A stretch of 64,000 nt of DNA from CAZAAW01 sp964483325 (GCA_964483325.1 CAZAAW010000008.1:54628-118627); one strand, 5' to 3'; numbered from the stretch's first letter, positions 30,446-41,037 are shown. Program-made: numbers and translations. Notes: a model not told the origin generated them from the sequence alone.

Positions 30446-31839
30446 TCTGCCGCCGCCGGTTCCGGCTGCCGGACCGTCGCGCGCCGGCCCAAGGTAATGA
30501 AGTCATACATGAGCACGGCGTAGCCGGCCGCGAACACCAGGCCGAAGATGAAGCGGGACGTCATGCTGGTCGCGAACAGGCCGTTCTCCTGCGCGGCGAT
30601 GAAGGCGTCGTGCGTCGATCCTCCCTGGGCGCGTTCGATGAAGGCCTGGGCATAGCCGGCCATGAGCAGGACGCCGACCATGCCGACGAGGCCGATATTG
30701 AGCCCGGCAAAGGCCCATCGCCATGTCATTCCGTTGACGTGGGCGACGTTGCGAGCACGCTGCAGCACGAGATAGATCACCGAGATGATCCCGGTCGCAT
30801 AGGCGCCGTAGAAGGCGAAGTGGCCGTGCGAAACGGTCCACTGCGTGCCGTGCGCATAGAGATTGATCTGCGGCAGGGTGATCATGAAACCCCACACCCC
30901 GCCGCCGATGAAATTGCCGAAAGCCTCCGCCAGCAGCCAGAAGAAAGCCGGGCGATTGGTCGTCCGCATACCGTGCGAGCCGGCATCGTAGATGGCGTGG
31001 ATGACCATGCCGAGCAGCGGCAGCGGCTCGAGGGCGGAGAAGAAGCCGCCAATGGCCATCCAGTTTTCCGGCGTGCCGATCCAGAAATAGTGGTGACCGA
31101 GACCCAGGATGCCGGTGCCGAGAACCAGGCCGACCTCGATATACAGCCAGATCTCAACGATACGGCGCGGCGTTCCCAGAAGATGCATCAGCGAGAACGC
31201 CATGATGCAGCCGATCAGGACTTCCCAGGTCGCCTCGACCCAGAGATGGACCAGCCACCACCACCAATAGAGGTCTTCCGACATGTTGGTCTGGGCGGGA
31301 AAGGCGTCGAGATAGACAAGCAGGAACGGCACCATGTCGGCCATCAGGACGGCGACGACGCCGGTGATCCGCCGGGCGCGCAGCGCCGTGCCGACGATGT
31401 TGTAGGCGAAGACCGCAAAGACCAGCGTGACGGCGACGGCGGCCCAGCGCGGCGCCTCGACATATTTGCGGCCCTGGTTGACCAGCCACATGCCCCAGCT
31501 GTCGCTGCTGCCGTACTGGACGAAGATGAAAACCACGGCGACAACCGCCACCACGGCGCAGAAGACGTAGAAGAGCCATTCGGCGATCCTGATGCCGACG
31601 GTCTCTATTCCCAGCTCTTCCGGCAGAAACCAGTAGATCGCTCCGATGAAGCCCATCAGGAGCCAGATGATCATCGTGTCGATATGCAGGATCTTTGTCA
31701 GATTGAACGGCAGGAAATTGAAGACAAAGTCCGGATTGACGTATTGATAGGCGGCAGTCAGCCCGGCGACGATCATGATGCCGAACAGCACCATTGCCGC
31801 CGCAAAATACTTGATCGCGAGGCGCTGAGAGCGATACAT
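30442..31839 (-). CDS. norB: Nitric oxide reductase catalytic subunit (cNOR NorB)
   Basis: The 465-residue haem-copper oxidase relative reduces two NO to N2O, with haem b and haem b3-FeB in about 12 membrane helices. Diagnostic cNOR segments are WWWLVHLWVEATWEVLIG (FeB histidine and the two conserved glutamates), GLGHHYFWIGTPENWM (FeB histidine pair) and VSHGHFAFYGAYA (haem ligands). NorB-type DAGSHGMR is also present. The length fits the cNOR subunit, not the longer quinol-dependent qNOR. It lies 10 nt after norC. The norQ and norD genes that normally follow are absent from this locus. Confidence 0.92.
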   Translation of the reverse strand: MYRSQRLAIKYFAAAMVLFGIMIVAGLTAAYQYVNPDFVFNFLPFNLTKILHIDTMIIWLLMGFIGAIYWFLPEELGIETVGIRIAEWLFYVFCAVVAVVAVVFIFVQYGSSDSWGMWLVNQGRKYVEAPRWAAVAVTLVFAVFAYNIVGTALRARRITGVVAVLMADMVPFLLVYLDAFPAQTNMSEDLYWWWWLVHLWVEATWEVLIGCIMAFSLMHLLGTPRRIVEIWLYIEVGLVLGTGILGLGHHYFWIGTPENWMAIGGFFSALEPLPLLGMVIHAIYDAGSHGMRTTNRPAFFWLLAEAFGNFIGGGVWGFMITLPQINLYAHGTQWTVSHGHFAFYGAYATGIISVIYLVLQRARNVAHVNGMTWRWAFAGLNIGLVGMVGVLLMAGYAQAFIERAQGGSTHDAFIAAQENGLFATSMTSRFIFGLVFAAGYAVLMYDFITLGRRATVRQPEPAAAE

Positions 31840-31849
31840 CGCCGTCCCC

Positions 31850-32440
31850 CTACTGAGTGGAAATCTTGCCGAAATTGATCGGGAAGCCGTTGGTATCGAT
31901 GGAGGCCACCCACTTGAGGTAGGCGACCACGGCCTCAGCCTCTTCCCGCGAGAGGTGGAGGTTCGGCATCGTGCGTGTCCACGTGCGGTAGGTCTCGGGA
32001 TCCATCAGGAAGCGCGCGATGGCTTCCTCCTTGCTGGGAGCGTCGGTGATCATCTGCCAGGTCTCCCAGGCAGGATCGAGCCACGCCTTGGTAAGGTCCG
32101 GCGCGAAATAACCGCCGTTGCCGAAGAAGGTGTGGCATCCCATGCAGGCACGGCTCTGGATGACGAGCTTGCCCTTGGTCATCAGCGCGGTGGCTTCTTC
32201 TTCGGTGTACTGCCGCCCGAAGATCGGCTCCGGCCCGCCGATCGTCGGGACTTCGAAACCGCGTTTCGCGTCGAACGTGTATCCGATCTGCTGATTGATG
32301 ACCGAATAAGCGGGAACGCGCTGCCCGCCCGGTTCCATTGCCGACAGACTGTCGTAAGTCAGCAGCACCAGCACGACGCCCATGACGATGATGATGCTCA
32401 TCGCGCCGGCACGCCAGAAATGTGGGTCCCGCAGATGCAT
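31850..32440 (-). CDS. norC: Nitric oxide reductase cytochrome c subunit
   Basis: The 196-residue protein passes electrons to NorB. It has one N-terminal membrane anchor (MSIIIVMGVVLVLLTY) and a periplasmic class I cytochrome c domain with the haem motif CMGCH. The axial methionine is probably in the RTMPNLHLS region. The ATG at 32440 (MHLRDPHFWRAG) is preceded by a strong AGGAGG-type site 7-12 nt upstream, which decides it over a longer upstream frame. It is the first gene of a four-gene minus-strand operon. I saw no clear FNR/NnrR box in the 200 nt upstream. Confidence 0.9.
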   Translation of the reverse strand: MHLRDPHFWRAGAMSIIIVMGVVLVLLTYDSLSAMEPGGQRVPAYSVINQQIGYTFDAKRGFEVPTIGGPEPIFGRQYTEEEATALMTKGKLVIQSRACMGCHTFFGNGGYFAPDLTKAWLDPAWETWQMITDAPSKEEAIARFLMDPETYRTWTRTMPNLHLSREEAEAVVAYLKWVASIDTNGFPINFGKISTQ

Positions 32441-32666
32441 GTGCCCCCCCTCCTTGTCGAAGTCGACCCGGAGAATGATTCCAAAGACCGGCAAATACGC
32501 AGCCGCAACAGCCCTGTAGCCTACTCCTCAATTACGATGAGGCAAGGCGTCACAGATTGGCATCAACACTTATCGTCCTGCCGGCTGGGCAACTTTGCGC
32601 CGGCGCAAATAAGATCGACGAGAGATGGTGACGCGCAGATTCCGGAAGAGCCGCAGCAGCGGCGGA

Positions 32667-32742
32667 TGGTGGGCCCGGCAGGACTCGAACCTGCAACCAG
32701 ACCGTTATGAGCGGCCGGCTCTAACCATTGAGCTACGGGCCC
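32667..32742 (-). tRNA. tRNA-Ile2 (CAT anticodon)
   Basis: The minus strand folds as a complete tRNA with an encoded CCA. The acceptor arms GGGCCCG and CGGGCCC pair perfectly, the D-arm starts AGCTCAATGGTTAGAGC, the anticodon loop is CTCATAA and the T-arm is GCAGGTTCGAGTCCTGC. The CAT anticodon would first suggest methionine. The D-arm and the strong similarity to the E. coli ileX type (TAGCTCARTGGTTAGAGC..CTCATAA) indicate the isoleucine tRNA whose wobble C is converted to lysidine to read AUA. Confidence 0.85.
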
Positions 32743-32893
32743 GACCGTCGCGCCTGATAAGGTCGGGCGGGGATGATGTACAGGTCGCCGGGGAGACCGA
32801 CAAGCAAGGCGCCCTCCGGCCCCGCGCGTCGCAATGCGGTCGCAAAGGGCTGCAAGCGTCGGTGATCCGGGGAGGGCCCTTTCGGAGCGTCAC

Positions 32894-33589
32894 ATGAAAC
32901 GATTGCTGGTTCTTCTCCTTCTTGCTGCAGGTCTTGCCATGCCCGCCCATGCCCAGGATGCTCCCGACCGGTCGACGCTGACGGCCACCGGCGAAGGCCA
33001 GAGCCTGATGCGGCCGGATATCGCCGTCGTCACGCTGGGCGTGGTGACGCGCGCCGACGTTCCGACGGCGGCCCTGGCGGCAAACAATGCCGGCATGAAT
33101 GAAGTGATCGCGGCAATCGCCCGCGCCGGCGTGCCCGACGACGATGTTGCCACCTCCGGCTTCTCGATCATGCCGGTCTATGCGCAGCAGCAGCCCGGCG
33201 ACGACGGCCCGGCGCAGGTCACCGGCTATGAAGTCAGCAATGTGGTGACGGTGCGGGTTCGCAATTTCGACCAGTCCGGCGATCTCCTGGACAAGGTTGT
33301 CACCGCCGGTGCCAACAGGGTGGACGGCATCACCTTCGACATTGCCGACCCGCAGGCGGCGCAGGATGACGCAATGCGGCAGGCGATCGCCGACGCCAGG
33401 CGCAAGGCGGAGCTGATGGCCGAAGCCGCCGGCGTGCGCCTTGGACGCCTGCTGCGGGTGGAGGCCAGCAGCAACGGGCCGGCGCCGGTCGCCGCCTACA
33501 GGCGCCTTGCCGCCGCGCCGCCGATCATGGGCGGCCAGCAGACGATTGCGGCGAGCGCCACGCTGGTGTGGGAGATCGCCCCCGAATAG
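32894..33589 (+). CDS. SIMPL domain periplasmic protein (BP26-like)
   Basis: The 231-residue exported protein has a signal peptide (residues 1-20, ending AHAQ) and a SIMPL/DUF541 domain over most of its length (LTATGEGQSLMRPDIAVVTL, VATSGFSIMPVYAQQ, AMRQAIADARRKAELMAEAA). It matches the Brucella periplasmic immunogenic protein BP26/Omp28, which forms ring-like oligomers. Its physiological job is unclear. The ATG at 32894 directly precedes the signal sequence. It is a single gene between the tRNA and the caspase-like gene. Confidence 0.9.
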   Translation: MKRLLVLLLLAAGLAMPAHAQDAPDRSTLTATGEGQSLMRPDIAVVTLGVVTRADVPTAALAANNAGMNEVIAAIARAGVPDDDVATSGFSIMPVYAQQQPGDDGPAQVTGYEVSNVVTVRVRNFDQSGDLLDKVVTAGANRVDGITFDIADPQAAQDDAMRQAIADARRKAELMAEAAGVRLGRLLRVEASSNGPAPVAAYRRLAAAPPIMGGQQTIAASATLVWEIAPE

Positions 33590-33809
33590 GGCTGGTGCCG
33601 CCGTCTCCTTGCATTCATCACGGGTTCAGGCCGGATCGCCATCCTGCCGCGTCGTCCACAGGACCGTCGCGGCAGGGCTCGCGGCGTTCTCTCGGGCGCG
33701 TGAGGTTCTTTCCCGCTTCCGCCGATCTTGGCATACTTGCGGCGAGAGGGTGCAAGACCCGCGGCGACGCATTCGAATCACCCGGGTGGGCAGCAGCCAG
33801 GAGGTTGTT

Positions 33810-36134
33810 ATGGGCGCGTTGAGGAGAGCGTTTGGGGGCGCGATCATCGCCGTGCTGTGGCTGGCGGCCGCAGCCAGTGCCGGCGCGCAGGAGCAGGCGG
33901 GGTCGCAGGGCCGCCGTGTCGCGCTGGTCATCGGCAACAGCGCCTACCAGACGGTGGGCGTGCTGCCGAACCCGGCCAACGATGCCGACGCGGTGGCCGA
34001 ATCTCTCGGCCGGCTCGGCTTCGACGTGACGAAGGTGGACAACGCCACCATCGGCGAGATGCGGGCGGCGCTGCAGTCCTACGAGAACAAGGTCGCGGGA
34101 TCGGAGATCGCCGTCGTCTACTATGCCGGGCACGGCATGGAGATGAACGGCGAGAACTATCTCATCCCCATCGACGCCAAGCTGTCGCGCGACACGCATG
34201 TCCAGGACGAGGCGCTGCCACTCTCCCGCGTGCTGGCGGCGGTGGAGGGCGCCAGCAAGCTCCGCCTGATCATGCTCGACGCCTGCCGCAACAATCCCTT
34301 CGCGGCGCAGATGCTGCGCAGCGATCCGCGGCGGGCGGTGACACGCGGCTTGGCGCTGGTCGAGCCGACGGGGTCGACGCTGGTCTCCTATGCCGCCAAG
34401 GGCGGCACCACCGCCGACGACGGCAGTGGCCAGCACAGCCCTTACACGGCGGCGCTGCTCGCCAATCTCGAGACGCCCGGCCTGGAGGTCAGCTTCCTGT
34501 TCCGCAAAGTGCGTGCCGAGGTGATGCGCGAGACCTCCGGCAACCAGGAGCCCTTCACCTATGGCTCGCTCGGCGAGCAGCTGATCTATTTCAAGGAGGA
34601 TCAGGCACCGCCGGCCGCCAACAATCAGCAGGCGAGCCCGGCCGTCGTCGATCCCGACGCCAATGTCGCCTCGGCCTATCAGGCGGCCACCGCCATCAAC
34701 ACGATCGAGGCCTGGGACGCCTTCCTGAAATATCACGACAGCGGCTACTACGCCGACCTGGCGCGGGCGGCGCGCAACAAGCTCGACCCGCCGGTCTTCG
34801 TGGCCAATGTGCCGGCCCAGCCGGAGGTCACGCAGCAGGCGACGACCGACGATGCCGCCCAGCAATGCGACCGGCTGACGGCCTATGAATATGATCCGCA
34901 GCGCCCGAGCACCGTTCCGGGGGTCAGCGTCCAGGGCGTGCGCGACAATATCGATGCGGCGCGCACCGCCTGCACTACGGCCGTGCAGGACCATCCCACG
35001 GTCGGGCGCTACCTCTACCAGCTCGGCCGCATCGAGAATATCGCCGGCAATTACAGCGAGGCGGCGCGGCTCTACGAGCAGGCCGGCGGGCTCGGCAGCG
35101 GCGCGGCGATGAACGATCTCGGCGTCCTCTACCAGCTCGGCACTGGCGTGACGCAGTCCTTCGAGACGGCGCGGCAGTGGTACGAGAAGGCGGCGGCCGT
35201 CGGCGCCACCGACGCCATGGCCAATCTCGGCAATCTCTACGACCAGGGGCAGGGCGTCCCGCAGGACCTCGCCGAATCCGGGCGCTGGTACGAGAAGGGC
35301 GCCGCCATGGGCAATGCCGACGCGATCGCCGCCATCGGCTACCGCTTCGACGAGGGCCGCGGCGTCACGCAGGACTGGACCGAGGCGCGCAAGTGGTACG
35401 AGAAGGCGGCCCTCAAGGGCAGCGCCTACGCCATGAACAATCTCGGCTTCCTGTTCGACTGGGGTCGCGGCGGCGCCGAGGACTTTGCCCTTGCCCGCTA
35501 CTGGTATGAGAAGGCGTCGGCGCTCGGCAACGCCTGGGCGATGAACAATCTCGGCTTTCTCTACGAGAACGGCCGCGGCGTATCGGTCGACTATGGCGAG
35601 GCGCGCAAGTGGTACGAGCAGGCGGCATCCGCCGGCAACGCCGTCGCCATGAACAACCTCGGCAATATCTACAGCAATGGCCGCGGCGTCACGGTCGACT
35701 ACAGCCAGGCCTTCACCTGGTACACGCAGGCCGCCAATGCCGGCAATCTCGATGCCATGACCAATCTCGGCAACCTCTACGACAACGGCCAGGGCACCAC
35801 GCAGGACTTCGCCCAGGCGAAGTTCTGGTACGAGAAGGCCGCCGCCGCCGGCAACGGCAACGCCATCCACAATATGGGCTACCTCTACGAGGTCGGGCAC
35901 GGCGTGCCGCAGGACAACGGCATGGCCGCCGCCTACTACGTGCAGGCGCTGCAGCAGCGCAATGCGGCGACGATCACCGAGTTCCGCGACAATTCCACCA
36001 GCTATTCGGTGGAGGTGCGCCGCGCCGTGCAGCAGTTCCTGATCGACCAGGGCTATCTCAGCGGCCCGGCCGACGGCGTCATCGGCCTGCAGAGCCAGGA
36101 GGCGCTGACCGCCTGGCAGAACGGCGGGCGGTAA
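33810..36134 (+). CDS. Caspase (C14)-Sel1-repeat-peptidoglycan-binding fusion protein
   Basis: The 774-residue protein has four parts. A signal peptide ends near residue 26 (AGAQ). A caspase p20-like domain follows at about residues 35-250, with the catalytic histidine in YYAGHGMEMNG and the cysteine in LDACRNNPF. After a low-complexity linker, eight tandem Sel1-like repeats of exactly 36 residues run from about residue 433 to 720 (AMNNLGFLYENGRGVSVDYG style). The C-terminus is a peptidoglycan-binding-type module (VRRAVQQFLIDQGYLSG..DGVIGLQSQEAL). The ATG at 33810 follows an AGGAGG site. The architecture suggests an exported protease or scaffold near the cell wall. The substrate is unknown. 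Confidence 0.85.
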   Translation: MGALRRAFGGAIIAVLWLAAAASAGAQEQAGSQGRRVALVIGNSAYQTVGVLPNPANDADAVAESLGRLGFDVTKVDNATIGEMRAALQSYENKVAGSEIAVVYYAGHGMEMNGENYLIPIDAKLSRDTHVQDEALPLSRVLAAVEGASKLRLIMLDACRNNPFAAQMLRSDPRRAVTRGLALVEPTGSTLVSYAAKGGTTADDGSGQHSPYTAALLANLETPGLEVSFLFRKVRAEVMRETSGNQEPFTYGSLGEQLIYFKEDQAPPAANNQQASPAVVDPDANVASAYQAATAINTIEAWDAFLKYHDSGYYADLARAARNKLDPPVFVANVPAQPEVTQQATTDDAAQQCDRLTAYEYDPQRPSTVPGVSVQGVRDNIDAARTACTTAVQDHPTVGRYLYQLGRIENIAGNYSEAARLYEQAGGLGSGAAMNDLGVLYQLGTGVTQSFETARQWYEKAAAVGATDAMANLGNLYDQGQGVPQDLAESGRWYEKGAAMGNADAIAAIGYRFDEGRGVTQDWTEARKWYEKAALKGSAYAMNNLGFLFDWGRGGAEDFALARYWYEKASALGNAWAMNNLGFLYENGRGVSVDYGEARKWYEQAASAGNAVAMNNLGNIYSNGRGVTVDYSQAFTWYTQAANAGNLDAMTNLGNLYDNGQGTTQDFAQAKFWYEKAAAAGNGNAIHNMGYLYEVGHGVPQDNGMAAAYYVQALQQRNAATITEFRDNSTSYSVEVRRAVQQFLIDQGYLSGPADGVIGLQSQEALTAWQNGGR
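35106..35969 (+). repeat. Eight in-frame 108-bp Sel1 repeats
   Basis: Eight consecutive 108-bp units encode 36-residue Sel1 repeats beginning with Ala-Met or Ala-Ile (AMNDLG, AMANLG, AIAAIG, AMNNLG three times, AMTNLG, AIHNMG). The units have identical length and no gaps. Nucleotide identity is highest among units 4-6. Confidence 0.85.
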
Positions 36135-36162
36135 CTCCGGCCGGATCGGACAATCAAATACC

Positions 36163-36196
36163 AGCCCTGGCTGGCGCCAAGTCACCAGCCAGGGCT
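36163..36196. terminator. Strong hairpin between convergent genes
   Basis: The arms AGCCCTGGCTGG (36163-36174) and CCAGCCAGGGCT (36185-36196) form a perfect 12-bp stem with a 10-nt loop. It lies between the ends of the caspase-like and KTSC genes. No T-tract follows on either strand, so it is a likely but atypical bidirectional terminator. Confidence 0.5.
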
Positions 36197-36205
36197 TGCC
36201 AGTGT

Positions 36206-36418
36206 CTAACCTACCTTCGAGTAAGGAAAGACTGGCTTTATCATTGTATTGACGAACTGGCCTTTCGACGCCGCTTGGCGTAATCGAGTGTATAGACCGG
36301 CCGGAACATTGAGGTATTGGTAGACTCCGCCGCTGACGAATTCTACCTCCAGCGTCTGGCTCGCCTTGTCATAGCCTATTGACACGATACTGGTCGAAGA
36401 CTGCCGTTCTCGAAGCAT
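36206..36418 (-). CDS. KTSC domain protein
   Basis: The 70-residue protein is almost entirely a KTSC domain: STSIVSIGYDKASQTLEVEF, then GGVYQYLNVPAGLYTRLRQA and SKGQFVNTMIKPVFPY. The family was described from its Lys-Thr-Ser-Cys signature near the RNA-related domains and its role is not established; here the canonical last residues are replaced. I chose the ATG at 36418 because the open frame upstream is cysteine/arginine-rich and unrelated. A and T are more frequent here than in its neighbours, which could mean recent acquisition. Confidence 0.75.
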   Translation of the reverse strand: MLRERQSSTSIVSIGYDKASQTLEVEFVSGGVYQYLNVPAGLYTRLRQAASKGQFVNTMIKPVFPYSKVG

Positions 36419-36552
36419 CTCTGATGCCTCTATCCGAGGACGATCGCATTTACAGCCGCATGTTGTATTCCGAGACCGGCATGGAGGAACCACGCGGCCT
36501 CGTCAACTCTTCGCTGCCGCAGGCGGTTCCAATGTCCGGATCGGCGCTTCTA

Positions 36553-36640
36553 TGTAGGGTGGGCATGGCGAAGCCTTGCCCACGCTGTCGACGCCGGTGA
36601 CCCGCGTGGGCAAGCGCTTCGCGCATGCCCACCCTACGGC
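36553..36640. repeat. Palindromic intergenic repeat, family A, copy 2
   Basis: It has the same outer arms as the element at 9438-9548 (GTAGGGTGGGCA from 36554, TGCCCACCCTAC ending at 36637) and the same inner GGGCAAGCGC-type hairpin. The central part is shorter by about 20 bp. It sits between the KTSC and rpoD genes. This 300-nt gap holds nothing else apart from the rpoD terminator. Confidence 0.85.
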
Positions 36641-36668
36641 GCCGTGATTCCCGTCCTAGCCAACAATG

Positions 36669-36697
36669 AAAAGGCCGGACTTGCGGCCCGGCCTTTT
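36669..36697. terminator. rpoD terminator
   Basis: A perfect 10-bp stem forms between AAAAGGCCGG (36669-36678) and CCGGCCTTTT (36688-36697). The A/T ends give a T-tract on both strands, so it can terminate in both directions. It lies 22 nt after the rpoD stop codon on the minus strand. Confidence 0.9.
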
Positions 36698-36718
36698 AGA
36701 TCTTCGCGTCGCCGCTTC

Positions 36719-38728
<2,010 letters not shown>

Positions 38729-39057
38729 ATATGTCTGTCTCCACCGGTCATCGCGGTGCAGCACCGCGATCGAAACTTCGAAAAATCAACCACTGCCCAC
38801 CATGGGGCCAGTCTGCCTTGGGGCCAGTTTGCCTTTGGGCACTTATGAACAGGCCGCGCCAGTTACGTGCCGCGGCCTTAAACCCTGCTTAACCCAGTCC
38901 CGATGCGTCCAACCGCCTGGACGGTATGCGAGATCGTGGCCCTCCCGCGTCCGGAAGCGCCTCGTACGGCCGCGCCCTGATATAGGACATTCCCCGACTG
39001 GAGCGAGTCGAATCTCCATATTCGTGCACCGGCAGCAGGAAATACCCGCTGGGCGTG
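38729..39057 (-). promoter_or_regulatory. rpoD leader and promoter region with palindrome
   Basis: This 329-nt gap between dnaG and rpoD holds no convincing gene. Its clearest element is a 21-bp perfect inverted repeat at 38750-38770 (ATCGCGGTGC and GCACCGCGAT around one central base), 22-42 nt before the rpoD start codon and just upstream of its ribosome binding site. It could be an mRNA hairpin or a DNA-binding site. No clear -35/-10 pair was identified by eye. Confidence 0.5.
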
Positions 39058-40998
39058 TCAAACGCTGCGCGCATGACGGCCGGAATAAAGCCCGAAGCCC
39101 TCGATGGCGGCGTCGATGTTGTCGGCGCTCGACAGTTGCTGCTGGATATCGACCATCCGTGCAAGGTTCACCTCGCTCGGATCGACGGCAAGAGCCGCTT
39201 CCGCATCCTTCAGTTCCTTATGTAGCGTCCGCGCCTTGCGGTGCAAGGTGACGGCCTGGAGCCAGCCCTGCTCGGCATCGCGGTCATCCGCCGCAGCCAT
39301 GGCCTGCCAGTGCCCGCTGCGCTCCACCATCCCCTCAAGACGGGCGAGAAGCGCCTGCTGGCCGGCAGCGGCGAGGGCGTCGCGCAGCCCCGTGGCGTCG
39401 AGCGCCGGGTTGCCGGCAACGATCTCCAGCGCCTCCGTGCGCAGCCGGTCGAGCGCCGGGAACGTCAGCTCCACCGTGCAGAAGGCGTCGAAATGCTCGC
39501 CGAGGAGATGCGGATGGTTGACCATCGTCATCACCAGCACCGCCTCCCGCAGCGACGGCCCGGCCTGCAGGATGGGGCTGCGGCGCAGCGTCTCGGAGAT
39601 GGTGATCGGCGGCCGCTCCCACGGCCGCGGATTGGGCAGTCCGCGACCGCCGCCACGCGACGCGCCGCGCCGGCCGCGGCGCTGGCCACTGGCTGGGAAG
39701 CGTGAGCCGAACAGTTCGGCAATGCGTTCGGCAAACGACTGCTCGTAATGGCGCCGGACGCCGGGATCGGCGATGGACCGTGCTGCCGCCATGAGGCGCT
39801 GCTCGAAGGCGGCCCGCCGCTCCGGCGTGTCGAGCGTCCCGGCGCTCAGCTCGCGCGACCAGATCATTTCGACAAGAGGCCGGGCGCCGGCAAGGACGCG
39901 CTGCATGGCCTCGGCACCGCCGTCGCCGATCAAATCGTCCGGGTCCTGCCCGTCCGGCAGCAGCGCGACGTGCAGCGTCTTGCCGGGCTTCAGCAGCGGC
40001 AGCGCGACATCCGTCATCCGCTCGGCGGCGCGGATGCCCGCCGCGTCGCCGTCGAAGCAGAGGATCGGCTCCGGCACCATGCGCCACAGGAGCTCGAGCT
40101 GGCGCTCGGTCATCGCCGTGCCGAGCGGCGCCACGACATGGCCGATGCCGGCCTCCGCACAGGCGATGGCGTCGACATAGCCCTCGACGACGACGATCGT
40201 GCCGGCGGTGCGCGATGCCTCGCGCGCCGCGGCGGCGCGGTAGAGCAGCGAGCCCTTCTGGAAAAGCGGCGTTTCCGGCGAGTTCAGGTATTTCGCCTGC
40301 GCGTCGGCAGCCATCGCCCGGCCGCCGAAGGCGACGACCCGGCCGCGCAGATCCTCGATCGGGAAGATGATGCGGTCGCGGAAACGGTCGAAGGAAACCG
40401 GAATGTCGTCGCCGGTGATGAGCAGGCCGGCCTCGGCCATGGCTTCCTGCGTCACGCCCTTGCCGGCCAGATGCTCCTTGAGGGCGCTGCGGCTCGCCGC
40501 GGCATAGCCGAGGCGATAGCGCCTCTGCGCCTCCGGCCCGAGGCGGCGCTTCTGCAGATAGGCGCGGGCGCCGGCGCCGGCCGGGCCGCGCAGCGTCTCC
40601 TCGAAGAAGCGGGCCGCCATCTCCATGACATCGTAGAGAGAGGCGCGGCGCTTCTCGCGCTCCTCGGCGCGCGGATCGGGCGCCGGCAAGGCGACGCCCG
40701 CTTCCGCCGCCAGCCGTTCGACCGCCTCGGGAAAGGGCACGCCCTCCAGCTCGGTCAGGAAGGTGAAATGGTCGCCCGAGGCGCCGCAGCCGAAGCAGTG
40801 GTAGCGGCCCTTGCGGTCGTCGGCATGGAAGGACGGGCTCTTTTCGCTGTGGAACGGGCAGCAGGCCCAGTAGTCGCCCTTCGCCGGCTGCGTCTTGCGC
40901 CGATCCCATTGCACGCGCCGCCCGACGACCGAGGACAGCGGCAGCCGCGCCCGGATGTCATCGAGAAGGGAGGGTGGAAAGCGCACGGTGCGACTCAC
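39058..40998 (-). CDS. dnaG: DNA primase
   Basis: The 646-residue enzyme makes RNA primers at the replication fork and binds the DnaB helicase. It has the CHC2 zinc finger (CCPFHSEKSPSFHADDRKG, YHCFGCGASGD), the central TOPRIM catalytic domain (VVEGYVDAIACAEAG, CFDGDAAGIRAAE) and a DnaB-binding C-terminal domain. The start is probably the GTG at 40998 giving VSRTVRFPPSLLDD; an in-frame GTG at 41028 would add ten residues. It precedes rpoD on the same strand. No rpsU gene is adjacent, unlike the enterobacterial operon. Confidence 0.96.
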   Translation of the reverse strand: MSRTVRFPPSLLDDIRARLPLSSVVGRRVQWDRRKTQPAKGDYWACCPFHSEKSPSFHADDRKGRYHCFGCGASGDHFTFLTELEGVPFPEAVERLAAEAGVALPAPDPRAEEREKRRASLYDVMEMAARFFEETLRGPAGAGARAYLQKRRLGPEAQRRYRLGYAAASRSALKEHLAGKGVTQEAMAEAGLLITGDDIPVSFDRFRDRIIFPIEDLRGRVVAFGGRAMAADAQAKYLNSPETPLFQKGSLLYRAAAAREASRTAGTIVVVEGYVDAIACAEAGIGHVVAPLGTAMTERQLELLWRMVPEPILCFDGDAAGIRAAERMTDVALPLLKPGKTLHVALLPDGQDPDDLIGDGGAEAMQRVLAGARPLVEMIWSRELSAGTLDTPERRAAFEQRLMAAARSIADPGVRRHYEQSFAERIAELFGSRFPASGQRRGRRGASRGGGRGLPNPRPWERPPITISETLRRSPILQAGPSLREAVLVMTMVNHPHLLGEHFDAFCTVELTFPALDRLRTEALEIVAGNPALDATGLRDALAAAGQQALLARLEGMVERSGHWQAMAAADDRDAEQGWLQAVTLHRKARTLHKELKDAEAALAVDPSEVNLARMVDIQQQLSSADNIDAAIEGFGLYSGRHARSV

Positions 40999-41037
40999 GA
41001 CAGACTCGCCAGGGACGTGGCCTAGCACGTCACGGCA

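Noticed and set aside
32441..32666. FNR or NnrR box upstream of norC
   Set aside because: Only partial matches such as TTGGCATCAA were seen, without the required spacing, so I could not support a site.
32667..32742. Initiator or elongator methionine tRNA
   Set aside because: The arms match the isoleucine CAT tRNA type better than methionine tRNAs.
33618..36185. Long open frame opposite the caspase-Sel1 gene
   Set aside because: It mirrors the repeat structure of the real gene on the other strand and shows no family of its own.
38843..39061. Small gene between dnaG and rpoD
   Set aside because: The product is arginine-rich, has no ribosome binding site and overlaps the end of dnaG; it looks non-coding.
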